This document shows, one piece after another, positions 19,214-28,293 of a stretch of 64,000 nt of DNA (positions are counted from its first letter, which is position 1; every line of letters starts with the position of its first letter). Where the stretch lies: positions 1 to 64,000 of the forward strand of contig PKVY01000059.1 of NCBI GenBank assembly GCA_003131625.1, written 5' to 3'. The notes beneath the pieces were generated by a model. The model made no database searches, was not told the origin of the DNA, and saw only the letters and a list, made by a program, of their open reading frames with translations. Source of the stretch: Acidobacterium sp. Lineage in GTDB: Bacteria; Acidobacteriota; Terriglobia; Terriglobales; Acidobacteriaceae. The position numbers and the translations under genes are program-made.

Positions 19214-20080
19214 ATGTTTCTCCTGTGGCTCCGAATCGCGGCAGGTTTGTACGGGGTCGCCAGTCTGCTGGCGATTCCGGCGGTGCTCGGAAACCATCCA
19301 AAGGGGCACAAGTATTGCATTCCGGTGGCGCTGGGGGCGTGGTTCTTCCACCTGGTGGCTTCGGTGGAGATGCTGGTGGCTGCGCACCACCTGATTCCGG
19401 TGATGGCCGATGAGATTGTTTCTACGCTGGCGCTGGCGATCGTCGCTGTCTTCCTGTTTACATTTTTCGTTTACCGGACGGTTACGTTTGGGTTATTCGC
19501 CTTGCCGCTGGCATTTTTGCTGACGGTGGTTCCGGCGATCGGGCCGGAGCGGTACACATTCAGCTCCCCGATGGTGCGGAACGGGTGGATCGCGTTCCAC
19601 GTGGTGATGCTGCTGGCGGCGTACGCGGCGCTGCTGTTCAGCATGCTGTCGAGCTTCCTGTATCTGATCCAGGAAAAGCGGTTGAAGGGCAAGGACTGGG
19701 CGAAGGCGGGTGTGCTGCCTCGGCCGCAAAAACGGCCGCGTGGGTTTCTGACCTGGCTGCCGCCGCTGGCGACGATGGATCAGATTGCCACCAGCACGTT
19801 ACGAATCGGTTTCGTGTGTATGACGGTTGGGTTGTTCGCCGGATCACTGATTGCGCAAGAGGATGTGGGCATAGGGTATTTCGCCGATCCCAAGGTGTTA
19901 TTGTCCTTCGTAATGTGGGGGCTTTACGTTGTGATTTTGTTCATCCGGCGGAGCGCGGGACTGCGCGGGCGCCGGGCCGCGTGGCTGACGTCGGGTGTTT
20001 TTGTACTGATCCTTTGCGTTTGGGCCGCGAATCTGCTGGGGTCCGTTCACTCTTCCGCTCACAGGTTTGGCTTGAAATGA
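19214..20080 (+). CDS. HemX/CcsA-like cytochrome c assembly membrane protein
   Basis: 288 aa, with about eight hydrophobic segments. It begins MFLLWLRIAAGLYGVASLLA and ends in a membrane helix near residue 275. The family includes CcsA (heme delivery for cytochrome c) and HemX (modulates HemA level in Bacillus). The classical tryptophan-rich WGxxWxWD loop is not intact here (MWGLYVVIL), and the gene is the first of a heme-synthesis operon, overlapping hemA by 4 bp. A HemX-like role is therefore more likely than a cytochrome c synthase role. This is an inference from context. Confidence 0.8.
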   Translation: MFLLWLRIAAGLYGVASLLAIPAVLGNHPKGHKYCIPVALGAWFFHLVASVEMLVAAHHLIPVMADEIVSTLALAIVAVFLFTFFVYRTVTFGLFALPLAFLLTVVPAIGPERYTFSSPMVRNGWIAFHVVMLLAAYAALLFSMLSSFLYLIQEKRLKGKDWAKAGVLPRPQKRPRGFLTWLPPLATMDQIATSTLRIGFVCMTVGLFAGSLIAQEDVGIGYFADPKVLLSFVMWGLYVVILFIRRSAGLRGRRAAWLTSGVFVLILCVWAANLLGSVHSSAHRFGLK

Positions 20081-21408
20081 GATTCCTGGTCACAGGTCTG
20101 AACCACACCACTGCGCCGGTGGAGCTGCGCGAGCGGCTGGCCATTGCCAAAGAGGCATTGCCGGAGACGACGCGGGCGTTGCTGGGGGAGCCGGGGGTGA
20201 AGGAGGCGATGATCCTCTCGACCTGCAACCGCGTGGAGCTGTTGGTTTCGCACAACGGTTTGGAGCCGCATCTGCCGGAATTTTTGGCCCAGCGCTTCTC
20301 GCTGGACCGGTCTCTATTAGAGCCGCACTTGTATCGGTATCAAGACGAAGAGGCGGTGCGTCACATGTTTCGCGTGGCGTCGAGCCTCGATTCGATGGTG
20401 GTGGGTGAGGCGCAGATCCTGGGCCAGGTGAAGCAGTCGTGGAGCGTGGCGCGCGAGCTGGGCGCGGTCAAGGGACCGCTGGATAAGCTGCTGCAGGGCG
20501 CATTTTCGGCGGCGAAGCGGGTGCGGACGGAGACGGAGATTGGGTCGTCGTCGGTTTCGATTGCGTCGGTGGGTGTAGACCTGGCGCGGCGGATTTTTGG
20601 ATCGCTCGACGGCAAGAAGGTTCTGATTGTCGGCGCAGGCAAGATGAGCGAGCTGGCGGCGCGGCACCTGATGCAGCACGGGGCGGATTCGATTATGGTG
20701 GCGAACCGCACTTACGAGCGCGCGGTGCAGCTGGCGGAGCAGTTCCTGGGGCAGGCGATCCGGTTCGAGGAGCTGCATGCGCGGGCGCACGAGGCGGACA
20801 TCATTATTACGTCGACGGGATCGGCGGGGCAGATCCTGGGCGTGGAACAGGCGCAGGAGATTCTGCACCGGCGGAAGAACCGGCCGGTGTTCGTGATCGA
20901 CATTGCGGTGCCGCGGGATGTGGACCCTGCAGTGAATCGGTTGGAGGGGATCTTCCTGTACGACATCGACGATCTGCAGTCGGTGGCGGCTACGCACCAG
21001 GTGGATCGGGGGCGCGAGGCGGCGCGCGCTGAGGCGATCATCACGGAAGAGACGGAGCGATTCCGGCGGCGGATTCGGACCATCGACATTGCGCCGGTGC
21101 TGGTGGATGTGCAGGGAACGGCGGAGGAGCTGCGGCAGGCGGAGATGCATCGGCAGCGGCAGCTGCTGCAGTCGCTGACGCCGGAGCAGGCGGAAGCCGT
21201 GGAAGCGCTGACGCGCGGCCTCATGAATAAATTTATGCATATGCCCTTGCAGGCGATGAAGTCGGCGGCGCGGGACGGAGATGCGGCCGCGCTGGATACG
21301 ATTCGGGGGATGTTCGATCGCGAGTGCGGAAAAGACAAGAGCACCGAGGGCCACGCGGCGAGCGCGGAAACGGATCCGGGCGCGGAGACGGGTAAGGACC
21401 GCGAGTAA
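20077..21408 (+). CDS. hemA: Glutamyl-tRNA reductase
   Basis: 443 aa. It reduces glutamyl-tRNA(Glu) to glutamate-1-semialdehyde, the first step of C5 heme synthesis. The catalytic Cys50 lies in MILSTCNRVELL; LYRYQDEEAVRHMFRVASSL and MVVGEAQILGQVK follow, with the NADPH site VLIVGAGKMSELAA and a C-terminal dimerisation helix region. ATG 20077 overlaps the upstream stop (ATGA). The last 30 residues are a variable charged tail. Confidence 0.96.
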   Translation: MRFLVTGLNHTTAPVELRERLAIAKEALPETTRALLGEPGVKEAMILSTCNRVELLVSHNGLEPHLPEFLAQRFSLDRSLLEPHLYRYQDEEAVRHMFRVASSLDSMVVGEAQILGQVKQSWSVARELGAVKGPLDKLLQGAFSAAKRVRTETEIGSSSVSIASVGVDLARRIFGSLDGKKVLIVGAGKMSELAARHLMQHGADSIMVANRTYERAVQLAEQFLGQAIRFEELHARAHEADIIITSTGSAGQILGVEQAQEILHRRKNRPVFVIDIAVPRDVDPAVNRLEGIFLYDIDDLQSVAATHQVDRGREAARAEAIITEETERFRRRIRTIDIAPVLVDVQGTAEELRQAEMHRQRQLLQSLTPEQAEAVEALTRGLMNKFMHMPLQAMKSAARDGDAAALDTIRGMFDRECGKDKSTEGHAASAETDPGAETGKDRE

Positions 21409-21449
21409 GACAGAGCAGGCTGCGGCGCGATACGCTGATCTCAGACTGC

Positions 21450-22454
21450 ATGACGAATCCCAAAGACAATGCAAAACCTGGTGCGGCGAAGGGCGTGCTG
21501 CGGATTGGTTCGCGCGGGTCGCAGCTGGCGCTGTGGCAGGCGAATCATATCGCCGATCGGCTGCGCGGGGCGGGGCACGAGGTCGCGATCGAAATTATCC
21601 GCACGCTGGGCGATGCGATGCAGCATGTGCCTTTCTCCGAGGTGGGCGGAGCGCAGCAGGATGCGAAGGGGATGTTCACGAAGGAGATCGAGGAGGCGCT
21701 GTACCAGGGGCACATCGATCTGGCCGTGCACAGTTTGAAGGATCTGCCGACGGAGCTCGCGGCGCCGTTCACGATTGCGGCGATTCCGGAGCGCGTGGAT
21801 CCGCGCGATGCGTTTGTGTCGGTGCTGTACGCGAGCTTTGAGGCGCTGCCGCACGGGGCGCGGATTGGCACAAGCAGCTTGCGGCGGCAGGCGCAGCTGA
21901 AGGCGCAACGGCCGGATGTGGCATGCGTGGAGTTTCGCGGGAATGTAGACACGCGACTGCGGAAGCTGGCCGAGGGGCAGGTGGATGCGATCATTCTGGC
22001 GTCGGCCGGCCTCGAGCGGCTGGGGCTGACGGCGCATCGGCGGGAATGCTTTTCTCCTTTGGTGCTGTGCCCGGCGGCGGGACAGGGCGCGCTGGCGATT
22101 GAGGCGCGGGCGGACGATGAGCGGACGCTGGCGGCGCTCGAGTTTCTGAATCACCGGGCAACGCGGTACGCGGTGACCGCGGAGCGCGCGGCGCTGGCCG
22201 GCCTCGGCGGCGGGTGCCAGGTGCCGATTGGGATCCACTGCTTCGCGGGCGACGAGGGGTACAGCGTGGTTTCGGCGGTAGCTGCGCCGGATGGGTCGGA
22301 GGTGTTGCGCGTGGTGATGGACCGGCAGAGCGGCCTCGAGGCGGAGACGCTGGGGCGGAAGGTAGCAGAGGAACTGCTGCGGCAGGGCGCGCAGAGGCTG
22401 CTCAGCGTGGGCGCGGCGGAGAGTCCTGGGTCGGCGCCGGTCGGGGCGGCGTGA
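21450..22454 (+). CDS. hemC: Porphobilinogen deaminase (hydroxymethylbilane synthase)
   Basis: 334 aa. It polymerises four porphobilinogens. RIGSRGSQLALWQAN, HSLKDLPTEL, IGTSSLRRQAQL and the dipyrromethane-cofactor cysteine (about residue 256) in GLGGGCQVPIG are intact. It is 41 nt after hemA and overlaps hemD by 4 bp (GTGA). Confidence 0.96.
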   Translation: MTNPKDNAKPGAAKGVLRIGSRGSQLALWQANHIADRLRGAGHEVAIEIIRTLGDAMQHVPFSEVGGAQQDAKGMFTKEIEEALYQGHIDLAVHSLKDLPTELAAPFTIAAIPERVDPRDAFVSVLYASFEALPHGARIGTSSLRRQAQLKAQRPDVACVEFRGNVDTRLRKLAEGQVDAIILASAGLERLGLTAHRRECFSPLVLCPAAGQGALAIEARADDERTLAALEFLNHRATRYAVTAERAALAGLGGGCQVPIGIHCFAGDEGYSVVSAVAAPDGSEVLRVVMDRQSGLEAETLGRKVAEELLRQGAQRLLSVGAAESPGSAPVGAA

Positions 22455-23230
22455 GCAAACTTCCATTGGCGGGGCGGACCATTCTGGTCACGCGGGCGCG
22501 CCATCAGGCGGGGCAATTATCGGAAAAGCTGAGGGCGCTGGGAGCGGAGGTCGTGGAGATTCCGGCCATTGAAATAGTGCCGCCGGAGTCGTATGCGGCA
22601 CTCGATGAGGCGCTCGGGAATTTGTCGCAGTACCAGTGGCTGATTGTGACGAGCGCGAACGGGGTCGCGGCGCTGGCTGGGCGTCTGGCGTTGGCCGGGG
22701 TTGGCGTTGGGGATTTTGGGCATCTGAAGATTGCGGCGGTGGGATCGGCGACGGAGCGGGCGCTCGAGAAGTTGGGGCTGAAGGTGGCGGTGACGCCGCA
22801 GGAATATGTCGCAGAGTCGCTGGTGGAAGCGCTGGGCGAGCAGGCCGACGGAAAACACGTACTGCTGGCGCGGGCAGCGGTGGCGCGCGATGTGATCCCG
22901 GATGCGCTGCGGGCGCGGGGCGCGCGGGTGGATGTGGTGGATGCATACAGAACCGTGATTCCGGCGGAATCTGTAACAGCGATACGCACACTTTTCGACT
23001 CCGGCGGGCGGTCGCCGGACGCGGCTACGTTTACAAGCTCATCGACGGTTACAAATGTTCTGAATTTGCTGCGAGAGGCGCGGGTTGCGCGACCGGAGTC
23101 GATGCGGGCCGTGTCGATTGGGCCGATTACGAGCCGGACTATGCGGGAAAACGGCTGGGAGCCGGCAGCGGAGGCGGATCCGCATGATTTGCCGGGGCTG
23201 GTGGAGGCGGTGATGCGGGCGGTGACTTAG
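22451..23230 (+). CDS. hemD: Uroporphyrinogen-III synthase
   Basis: 259 aa from GTG 22451, coupled to the hemC stop. It cyclises hydroxymethylbilane with inversion of ring D. LAGRTILVTRARHQAGQLSE, WLIVTSANGVAAL, AAVGSATERALEKLG and the C-terminal FTSSSTVTNVLNLL and SIGPITSRTMRENG are the family's marks. Its 3' end overlaps the convergent mrdA by 4 bp. Confidence 0.9.
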   Translation: MSKLPLAGRTILVTRARHQAGQLSEKLRALGAEVVEIPAIEIVPPESYAALDEALGNLSQYQWLIVTSANGVAALAGRLALAGVGVGDFGHLKIAAVGSATERALEKLGLKVAVTPQEYVAESLVEALGEQADGKHVLLARAAVARDVIPDALRARGARVDVVDAYRTVIPAESVTAIRTLFDSGGRSPDAATFTSSSTVTNVLNLLREARVARPESMRAVSIGPITSRTMRENGWEPAAEADPHDLPGLVEAVMRAVT

Positions 23231-25215
23231 TGTTGGGCCTGGACCGGGACGGTGAAGTGGCCGCCGCGGATGGAAGCGAGTTCGGGGTTGGGTTTCTGGC
23301 CGGGCTGCGTTGGCAGTGGTTTGCCGCCGAGGGAGCTGGGGGCGGCGGGATTGGACCAGAGCGCGCCGACTTCGACCTTCTTCTGTTGCTGCGCGACGAG
23401 GTTGTGATCGAGGGTGCGCTGCTTGTTCACGTAGGCTTCGATGACGCGAGCGGCGAGGCGGCCGGCAAGGCGGCCATGTTCGCCCGCTTCAAAAAGGATA
23501 CAGACGGCGATGTCGGGGTTGCGGCGGGGCGCGAATCCAACGAACCAGGCGTTGTCCTTGATGGAGTGGGCGTGGCCCATTTTGGCGGCGAGGGCGTTGC
23601 TCATGGTCTGGGCGCTGCCGGTTTTTCCGGCGAAGTCGATGCCTTCGAGATGGGCGCTGGGGTCGGTGCCGATAGGCATCGTGACTTCAGCCATGGAGTC
23701 GGTGATCATCTCCCAGTCGGCGGGGGCGATCTGGAAGCTGACATCCCCGGAGCCGGGGAAGCTGTCGCGGATCGCCTGCCGATCGTCGGCAGGAATTTCC
23801 GCGGGGAAGACGACGTGGGGGCGCTTGAGCACGCCGCCGGAGGCGATGCCGGCGAGGGCGCGGACCATCTGGACGGGCGAAACCGTGAGCGGGCCCTGGC
23901 CGATGCCAACAGAGGTGACTTCACCGGGATAGTACTTCTGATGGAAATTTTTCCATTTCCATTCGGTGGAGGGGACGGTGCCGGAGACTTCGTCGGGGAG
24001 GTCGATGCCGGTTTTGGAGCCGAGACCGACCTGATGCGCCCAGTAAGCAATCTTGTCGATGCCGAGGCGAGCAGCCAGCGTGTAGAAGAAGACGTCGCAG
24101 GACTGGTAGATGGCCTTGTTGATGTTGACTGCGCCGTGGCCGCCGTGCACCCAGCAGCGCTGATACGTGCCGAATAAGTTGACACCGCCGGAGCAGTGGA
24201 CTTCCATGTCCTGCGCGATGCCTTCTTCGAGACCGGCGAGAGACATGATGATTTTGAAGGTGGAACCGGGTGCGAGCTGGGCCTGAATGGCCTTGTCCAT
24301 CAAGGGATGGTCGGGATCGGTGACGTACTTGCTCCACTCACCGCGGGAGATGCGCACCGAGAACTGGTTGGGATCGAAGGCGGGGCGGCTGACGAGGGCG
24401 AGGACCTCGCCGGTGTGCGGGTCGATGGCAATCATGGCGCCATTGCGGTCGCCAAGGGCGTTCTCCGCGGCGCGCTGGATATCGAGGTCGATGGTGAGCT
24501 TGAGGCTCTGGCCCGGCTTGGCGGGCTCGGTACCGATTTTGCCGACTTCGCGGCCATGGCTGTCAACGACCACGTCCTGGGAACCGTCTTCGCCACGCAG
24601 GATGCTGTCGTAAGAAGCTTCGACACCGGAACGGCCGACGACATCGCCGGGTTCATACATGGCGTAGCGGGAGTCGTTGAGCATGTCCTCGCTGACCTCG
24701 CCGACGTAGCCGATGAGATGGGCGGCGAAGCCGTCGCGGGGATAGAGGCGGCGCTGCTCCTGGATGGTTTCCAGTTCGGGGAGCTCGTCCTTGTGGGCCT
24801 CGATGAATTCCTCTTCGTCAGGGGTGATGTCCTGCTTGAGCGGGAGGGGCTGGTATTTGGGCGCCTTGAGATAGCGTTTGAGGATCGCGTCGATCTGGTC
24901 GGCGGTCATGTGCAGGCCGCGCGAGATGAGAGGCAGATCGGGGGTGATGTCGTGGCCCTGCTCGCGAATGAGGAAGCAGGAGACGGAGGGATAGTTGTCG
25001 ACGAGAAGGCGGCCTTCACGGTCGAAAAGCTTGCCGCGCGGGGCGAGGATGGGCACTTTGCGGATGCGATTGGCTTCAGCGAGGGCGTGGTAGTTCTGAC
25101 CGCCGACCACCTGCAGACGCCAGAGGCCGAAGACCAGAACGGCCATGATGACGGCAATCGCGTACTGAATGACGGCGAGGCGGAGGGGGGGCAGCTTTTC
25201 GTCGCGGTTGAACAC
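23227..25215 (-). CDS. mrdA: Penicillin-binding protein 2 (elongation transpeptidase)
   Basis: 662 aa. One N-terminal membrane helix (about 12-34), a PBP dimer domain with ILAPRGKLFDREGRLLVDNY, then a transpeptidase domain. Active-site Ser318 is in GSTFKI, the second motif is SCD in YQSCDVFFY, and the third is KTG at Lys531 in FAGKTGSAQ. The insertion YQPLPLKQDITPDEEEF is usual for PBP2. It cross-links peptidoglycan for lateral wall growth. The start is GTG 25215. No mreBCD or rodA is adjacent, and the tail after about residue 600 is Pro/Gln-rich. Confidence 0.93.
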   Translation of the reverse strand: MFNRDEKLPPLRLAVIQYAIAVIMAVLVFGLWRLQVVGGQNYHALAEANRIRKVPILAPRGKLFDREGRLLVDNYPSVSCFLIREQGHDITPDLPLISRGLHMTADQIDAILKRYLKAPKYQPLPLKQDITPDEEEFIEAHKDELPELETIQEQRRLYPRDGFAAHLIGYVGEVSEDMLNDSRYAMYEPGDVVGRSGVEASYDSILRGEDGSQDVVVDSHGREVGKIGTEPAKPGQSLKLTIDLDIQRAAENALGDRNGAMIAIDPHTGEVLALVSRPAFDPNQFSVRISRGEWSKYVTDPDHPLMDKAIQAQLAPGSTFKIIMSLAGLEEGIAQDMEVHCSGGVNLFGTYQRCWVHGGHGAVNINKAIYQSCDVFFYTLAARLGIDKIAYWAHQVGLGSKTGIDLPDEVSGTVPSTEWKWKNFHQKYYPGEVTSVGIGQGPLTVSPVQMVRALAGIASGGVLKRPHVVFPAEIPADDRQAIRDSFPGSGDVSFQIAPADWEMITDSMAEVTMPIGTDPSAHLEGIDFAGKTGSAQTMSNALAAKMGHAHSIKDNAWFVGFAPRRNPDIAVCILFEAGEHGRLAGRLAARVIEAYVNKQRTLDHNLVAQQQKKVEVGALWSNPAAPSSLGGKPLPTQPGQKPNPELASIRGGHFTVPVQAQH

Positions 25216-25365
25216 GGTAGGGTGTTACTCCCGAGCCCGCTGCGTGCAAACGGGCCTTCCTTTTTGCGAAAGGGGTGATATAAGGATAGCGCGAACGCCA
25301 GGCGGATCGAGGCTGGCTGGCATTTTAGTTGTAGATTCCCGCCCGAGCAGGTACAAACGAGGGTC

Positions 25366-26478
25366 ATGGCGGAACGTAAGAAAGCAGCCGGGAAGAAGGC
25401 GGCGCCTGGGCGTGAGGGATCGGGCGAAGCGGCGAAGAATGAATTCCTGCCGCCGCGGCCGATCAGCCTGCGCACGCTGGGGGATTACCTCGACTTGTCC
25501 CCGGCGACGATCTCGCTGGTTCTGAACAACGCACCTGGGGTGCGGTCGATTCCGCAGGATACGCGGGACCGGGTGATCGCGGCGGCGAAGAAGTTCGAGT
25601 ACCGGCCGAGCTTTTTTGCGCGGTCGCTGCGGCGGCGGCAGAGCTTTTCAGTGGGCGTGCTGGTTCCGGAGCTGAGCGATGGGTACTCGGTGCTGGTGAT
25701 GAGCGGCATCGAGGAAGTGCTGATCGAGGAGGGTTATTTTTACCTGACGGCCAGCCACCGGCGTAAGGCGGATCTGATCGAGGAGTATCCGGGGCTGCTG
25801 ATGGATCGGTCGGTGGAGGGGTTTGTGGCCATCGACACGGCGCTGCAGCACAGTTTGCCCTTGCCGGTAGTGGCGGTGGCCGCGCACAAACCGCTGCCGG
25901 GAGTGACGCGCATCGTGCTGGATCACGCGCGGGCGGCGGACCTGATGCTGCGGCACCTGTATCAGCTGGGACATCGGCAGATCGCGTTCATGCGCGGGCA
26001 GACGTTCAGCTCGGACTCCGACGATCGCTGGAAGAGCCTGATGGCGGTGGCGAAAGAGCTGGGGATTGAAGTGTTGCCGGAGCTGGTAGTGCAGCTGGAA
26101 CAGAATTTGTCGTCGCCGGAGCTGGGGTATCCGGTGATTCCGCAACTGCTGGCGGCGAAGCGGCCATTCACGGCGCTGGTTTCATACAACGACATTGCGG
26201 CAATCGGGGCGATCCGGTCGCTGCGCGACTACGGGCTGCGCGTGCCGGAAGATGTGTCGGTGATTGGCTTCGACGATATTCAGGGAGCGGCGTATCACAC
26301 GCCGAGCCTGACCACGATCCGGCAGCCGCTGAACAGCATGGGCAACACGGCGGCGCGCATCCTGCTGCAGAGAATCCGCGGGTTGAAAGATTATCCCGAA
26401 GAGGTGCCGATTGTGCCGGAGCTGATTATCCGGGAATCGACGCTGCCGCCGAATCCGACACGGATGAAGAAGAGGTAA
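25366..26478 (+). CDS. LacI-family transcriptional regulator
   Basis: 370 aa. A helix-turn-helix (SLRTLGDYLDLSPATISLVLNN, about 35-56) is followed by a hinge (YRPSFFARSLRRRQS) and a periplasmic-binding-like sugar domain ending in VPEDVSVIGFDDI and LTTIRQPLNSMG. A Lys/Gly/Ala-rich extension of about 30 residues precedes the DNA-binding domain and is longer than usual. It sits directly upstream of an MFS transporter, which it may control; the ligand is unknown. Confidence 0.9.
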   Translation: MAERKKAAGKKAAPGREGSGEAAKNEFLPPRPISLRTLGDYLDLSPATISLVLNNAPGVRSIPQDTRDRVIAAAKKFEYRPSFFARSLRRRQSFSVGVLVPELSDGYSVLVMSGIEEVLIEEGYFYLTASHRRKADLIEEYPGLLMDRSVEGFVAIDTALQHSLPLPVVAVAAHKPLPGVTRIVLDHARAADLMLRHLYQLGHRQIAFMRGQTFSSDSDDRWKSLMAVAKELGIEVLPELVVQLEQNLSSPELGYPVIPQLLAAKRPFTALVSYNDIAAIGAIRSLRDYGLRVPEDVSVIGFDDIQGAAYHTPSLTTIRQPLNSMGNTAARILLQRIRGLKDYPEEVPIVPELIIRESTLPPNPTRMKKR

Positions 26479-26480
26479 GG

Positions 26481-26510
26481 CAGGGTATAGGGTTTAGGGT
26501 ATAGAGTTTA
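26481..26510. repeat. Heptanucleotide repeat, AGGGTNT type
   Basis: AGGGTAT, AGGGTTT, AGGGTAT and AGAGTTT at 7-base spacing between the lacI-like gene and the MFS gene. Confidence 0.6.
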
Positions 26511-26541
26511 GCGTTCGACCTGCCGCCAGCGCGGTGAACGG

Positions 26542-26547
26542 TAGAAT
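26542..26547 (+). promoter_or_regulatory. -10 element before the MFS gene
   Basis: TAGAAT ends 9 nt before the ATG at 26557, with no ribosome site. Confidence 0.4.
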
Positions 26548-26556
26548 CGGCATGCG

Positions 26557-27747
26557 ATGGCGCCCTTGAGCAGCCGCGGTCCTCGATTTTCCCTCTTATG
26601 TTTTGGATTTGTGGTGTGCGGCATCGTGACGGTGCTGCCGGGGCCGCTGCTGCCGCTGATGGCGGCGCGCTGGGGGCTGCGCGATGTGCAGTCGGGAGCG
26701 TTTTTCGCCGCTGAGTTCGCAGCTTCGATGGTGGGGTCGATCTTTTCGCCGCGGCGGCTGCGGTGGAATCTGCCGCTGGGCTATGCGGTGATGACGGGCG
26801 GCGTTCTGCTGCTGATCTTCACCGGAACAACGGAGCACGCTGCGCTGGGACACGCGCTGGCGCTGACGTCGTTTGGGCTGATCGGCCTGGGCACGGGGCT
26901 GTCAGTCACGGCGACCAACCTTGTGGTTGGGATGATGGAGGAAGGTGCCGGTGCGCAGCGGGGTGCGAGCGGGCGGGCGCGCAGAATTTCCGTGGTGAAT
27001 TTGTGGTGGGGGATTGGGGCGGTCGCTTGTCCATGGATGATTGCGGCGGCGGTGCATGGCGGCCACGTGCAGGGATTGCTGTTGCTGATGGCGGTGGGCA
27101 CGGCTGGAATGTTTGCGGCGCTGCTGTCGCAAGCTCGCGAGCCGGAGCCGGGCCTTGCGGTGGGCGAGCGAACGTCGGCAATGGCGGAGGCGGGAACGCT
27201 GATCTTTTTCGCGGCGTTTTTCTTTCTGTATCTCGGCGTGGAGACGGTGGTGGGCGGGTGGATTCCGACCTACGCGCACCGCTTCAGCGGGATGACGCTG
27301 GCGCACGCGAGCCTGACCGTGTCTCTCTACTGGACGGCTCTGCTGGCGGGGCGGCTGGCGGGATCGGTGGCGCTGAGGAGCGTCACGGAGCGGGCTGTTT
27401 TGATTCCGAGTCTGGTGTTGGCGCTGATCGCCGTGGCTACGCTGATTGGGCCGCATTCGACGACGACCGTGCTGGTGGCGGTAGCGGCCGCGGGTGCGGG
27501 GTTCGGGCCGGTGTTTCCCATTGGCGTGTCGAGGATGCTGGCGCGCGTGCGCGATCACCGCAATACCGGTTGGGCGTTCGCGATGTGTTCGGCCGGTGGC
27601 GCGACGTTGCCGTGGCTGACAGGTCTGGTGTCGACGGGGTCGGGATCGCTGCGGATCGGGTTCGCGGTGCCGTTGGCGGCGCTGGCCGTGATTCTGGCGC
27701 TGGCGGCGGGGGAGAATCTGTGGCTCGGGAAGCAGAGGATCGGCTAG
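26557..27747 (+). CDS. MFS transporter
   Basis: 396 aa with about 12 hydrophobic segments. The first begins LLCFGFVVCGIVTVLPG. The second half opens at about residue 210 (LIFFAAFFFLYLGVETVVGGW), a motif common in fucose/glucose-type MFS permeases (FucP/GlcP group). ATG 26557 is 9 nt after a -10-like box. It is next to a LacI regulator, so a sugar or sugar-acid substrate is likely but not shown. Confidence 0.85.
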   Translation: MAPLSSRGPRFSLLCFGFVVCGIVTVLPGPLLPLMAARWGLRDVQSGAFFAAEFAASMVGSIFSPRRLRWNLPLGYAVMTGGVLLLIFTGTTEHAALGHALALTSFGLIGLGTGLSVTATNLVVGMMEEGAGAQRGASGRARRISVVNLWWGIGAVACPWMIAAAVHGGHVQGLLLLMAVGTAGMFAALLSQAREPEPGLAVGERTSAMAEAGTLIFFAAFFFLYLGVETVVGGWIPTYAHRFSGMTLAHASLTVSLYWTALLAGRLAGSVALRSVTERAVLIPSLVLALIAVATLIGPHSTTTVLVAVAAAGAGFGPVFPIGVSRMLARVRDHRNTGWAFAMCSAGGATLPWLTGLVSTGSGSLRIGFAVPLAALAVILALAAGENLWLGKQRIG

Positions 27748-27818
27748 GGCACAAGGCTTCTTTGCGGCAGCCAGTTAAGATTCAGAGAGAGAGAGAACTG
27801 GCGGGCGCTTCGCGCTAT

Positions 27819-27844
27819 CCCGGGTCTCAGAATCGAGACCCGGG
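27819..27844. repeat. CCCGGGTCTC hairpin repeat, best copy
   Basis: CCCGGGTCTC and GAGACCCGGG form a perfect 10-bp stem with loop AGAATC. It lies between the convergent MFS and zinc-ribbon genes, preceded by CGCTTCGCGCTATC as in other repeat families here. Confidence 0.65.
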
Positions 27845-27864
27845 CCAGCCCAGATCAATCGCCG

Positions 27865-28044
27865 CTACAGCTTCTCGTAGAAGTCGCAGGCGGAGCAGGA
27901 GATGTAGACGCCGCCAGGGATGCCGCGTTCGCGGTCCTTGACCCGCTTGACGATGCGGGTGGGCTTGGAGCACTTCGGGCAGTCGGTGCTCTTGGTGGTG
28001 TCCATCATTTTCTTGCGGTCGGCGGTCTTGGCGATCTTGGCCAT
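27865..28044 (-). CDS. Small zinc-ribbon protein
   Basis: 59 aa. DCPKCSKPTRIVKRV and YISCSACDFYEKL give a CxxC-x(27)-CxxC zinc ribbon. The basic N-terminus (MAKIAKTADRKKMMDTT) could contact nucleic acid. AGGAG lies 8 nt before ATG 28044. Role unknown. Confidence 0.75.
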   Translation of the reverse strand: MAKIAKTADRKKMMDTTKSTDCPKCSKPTRIVKRVKDRERGIPGGVYISCSACDFYEKL

Positions 28045-28293
28045 GGTGGTGCTCCTGATCTCGTTTTGGCGCGCTCGTTGGAGGCGCGGAGCATCCTGCT
28101 GAGCTGCGCGGGGATTCACCTGATCTGTGCAGGGAGATTCACCACACCGGCGAGCAAAGCCGGGGAAGCGGCGGGACGCTCTTTTGGTAATTTTACACGA
28201 CGAAGGTAACGTTCCGGCCGGGTGGGAGTGATCAAAGTCACTGAGGGCCGGTGCTTTGCCCGCTACGCTTCGGGGTAGCTGGGAGTCGTGGGC

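Noticed and set aside
17020-19320. 766-codon minus frame across the diguanylate cyclase end
   Set aside because: Arg/His/Pro-rich shadow running through three plus-strand genes, with no recognisable motif.
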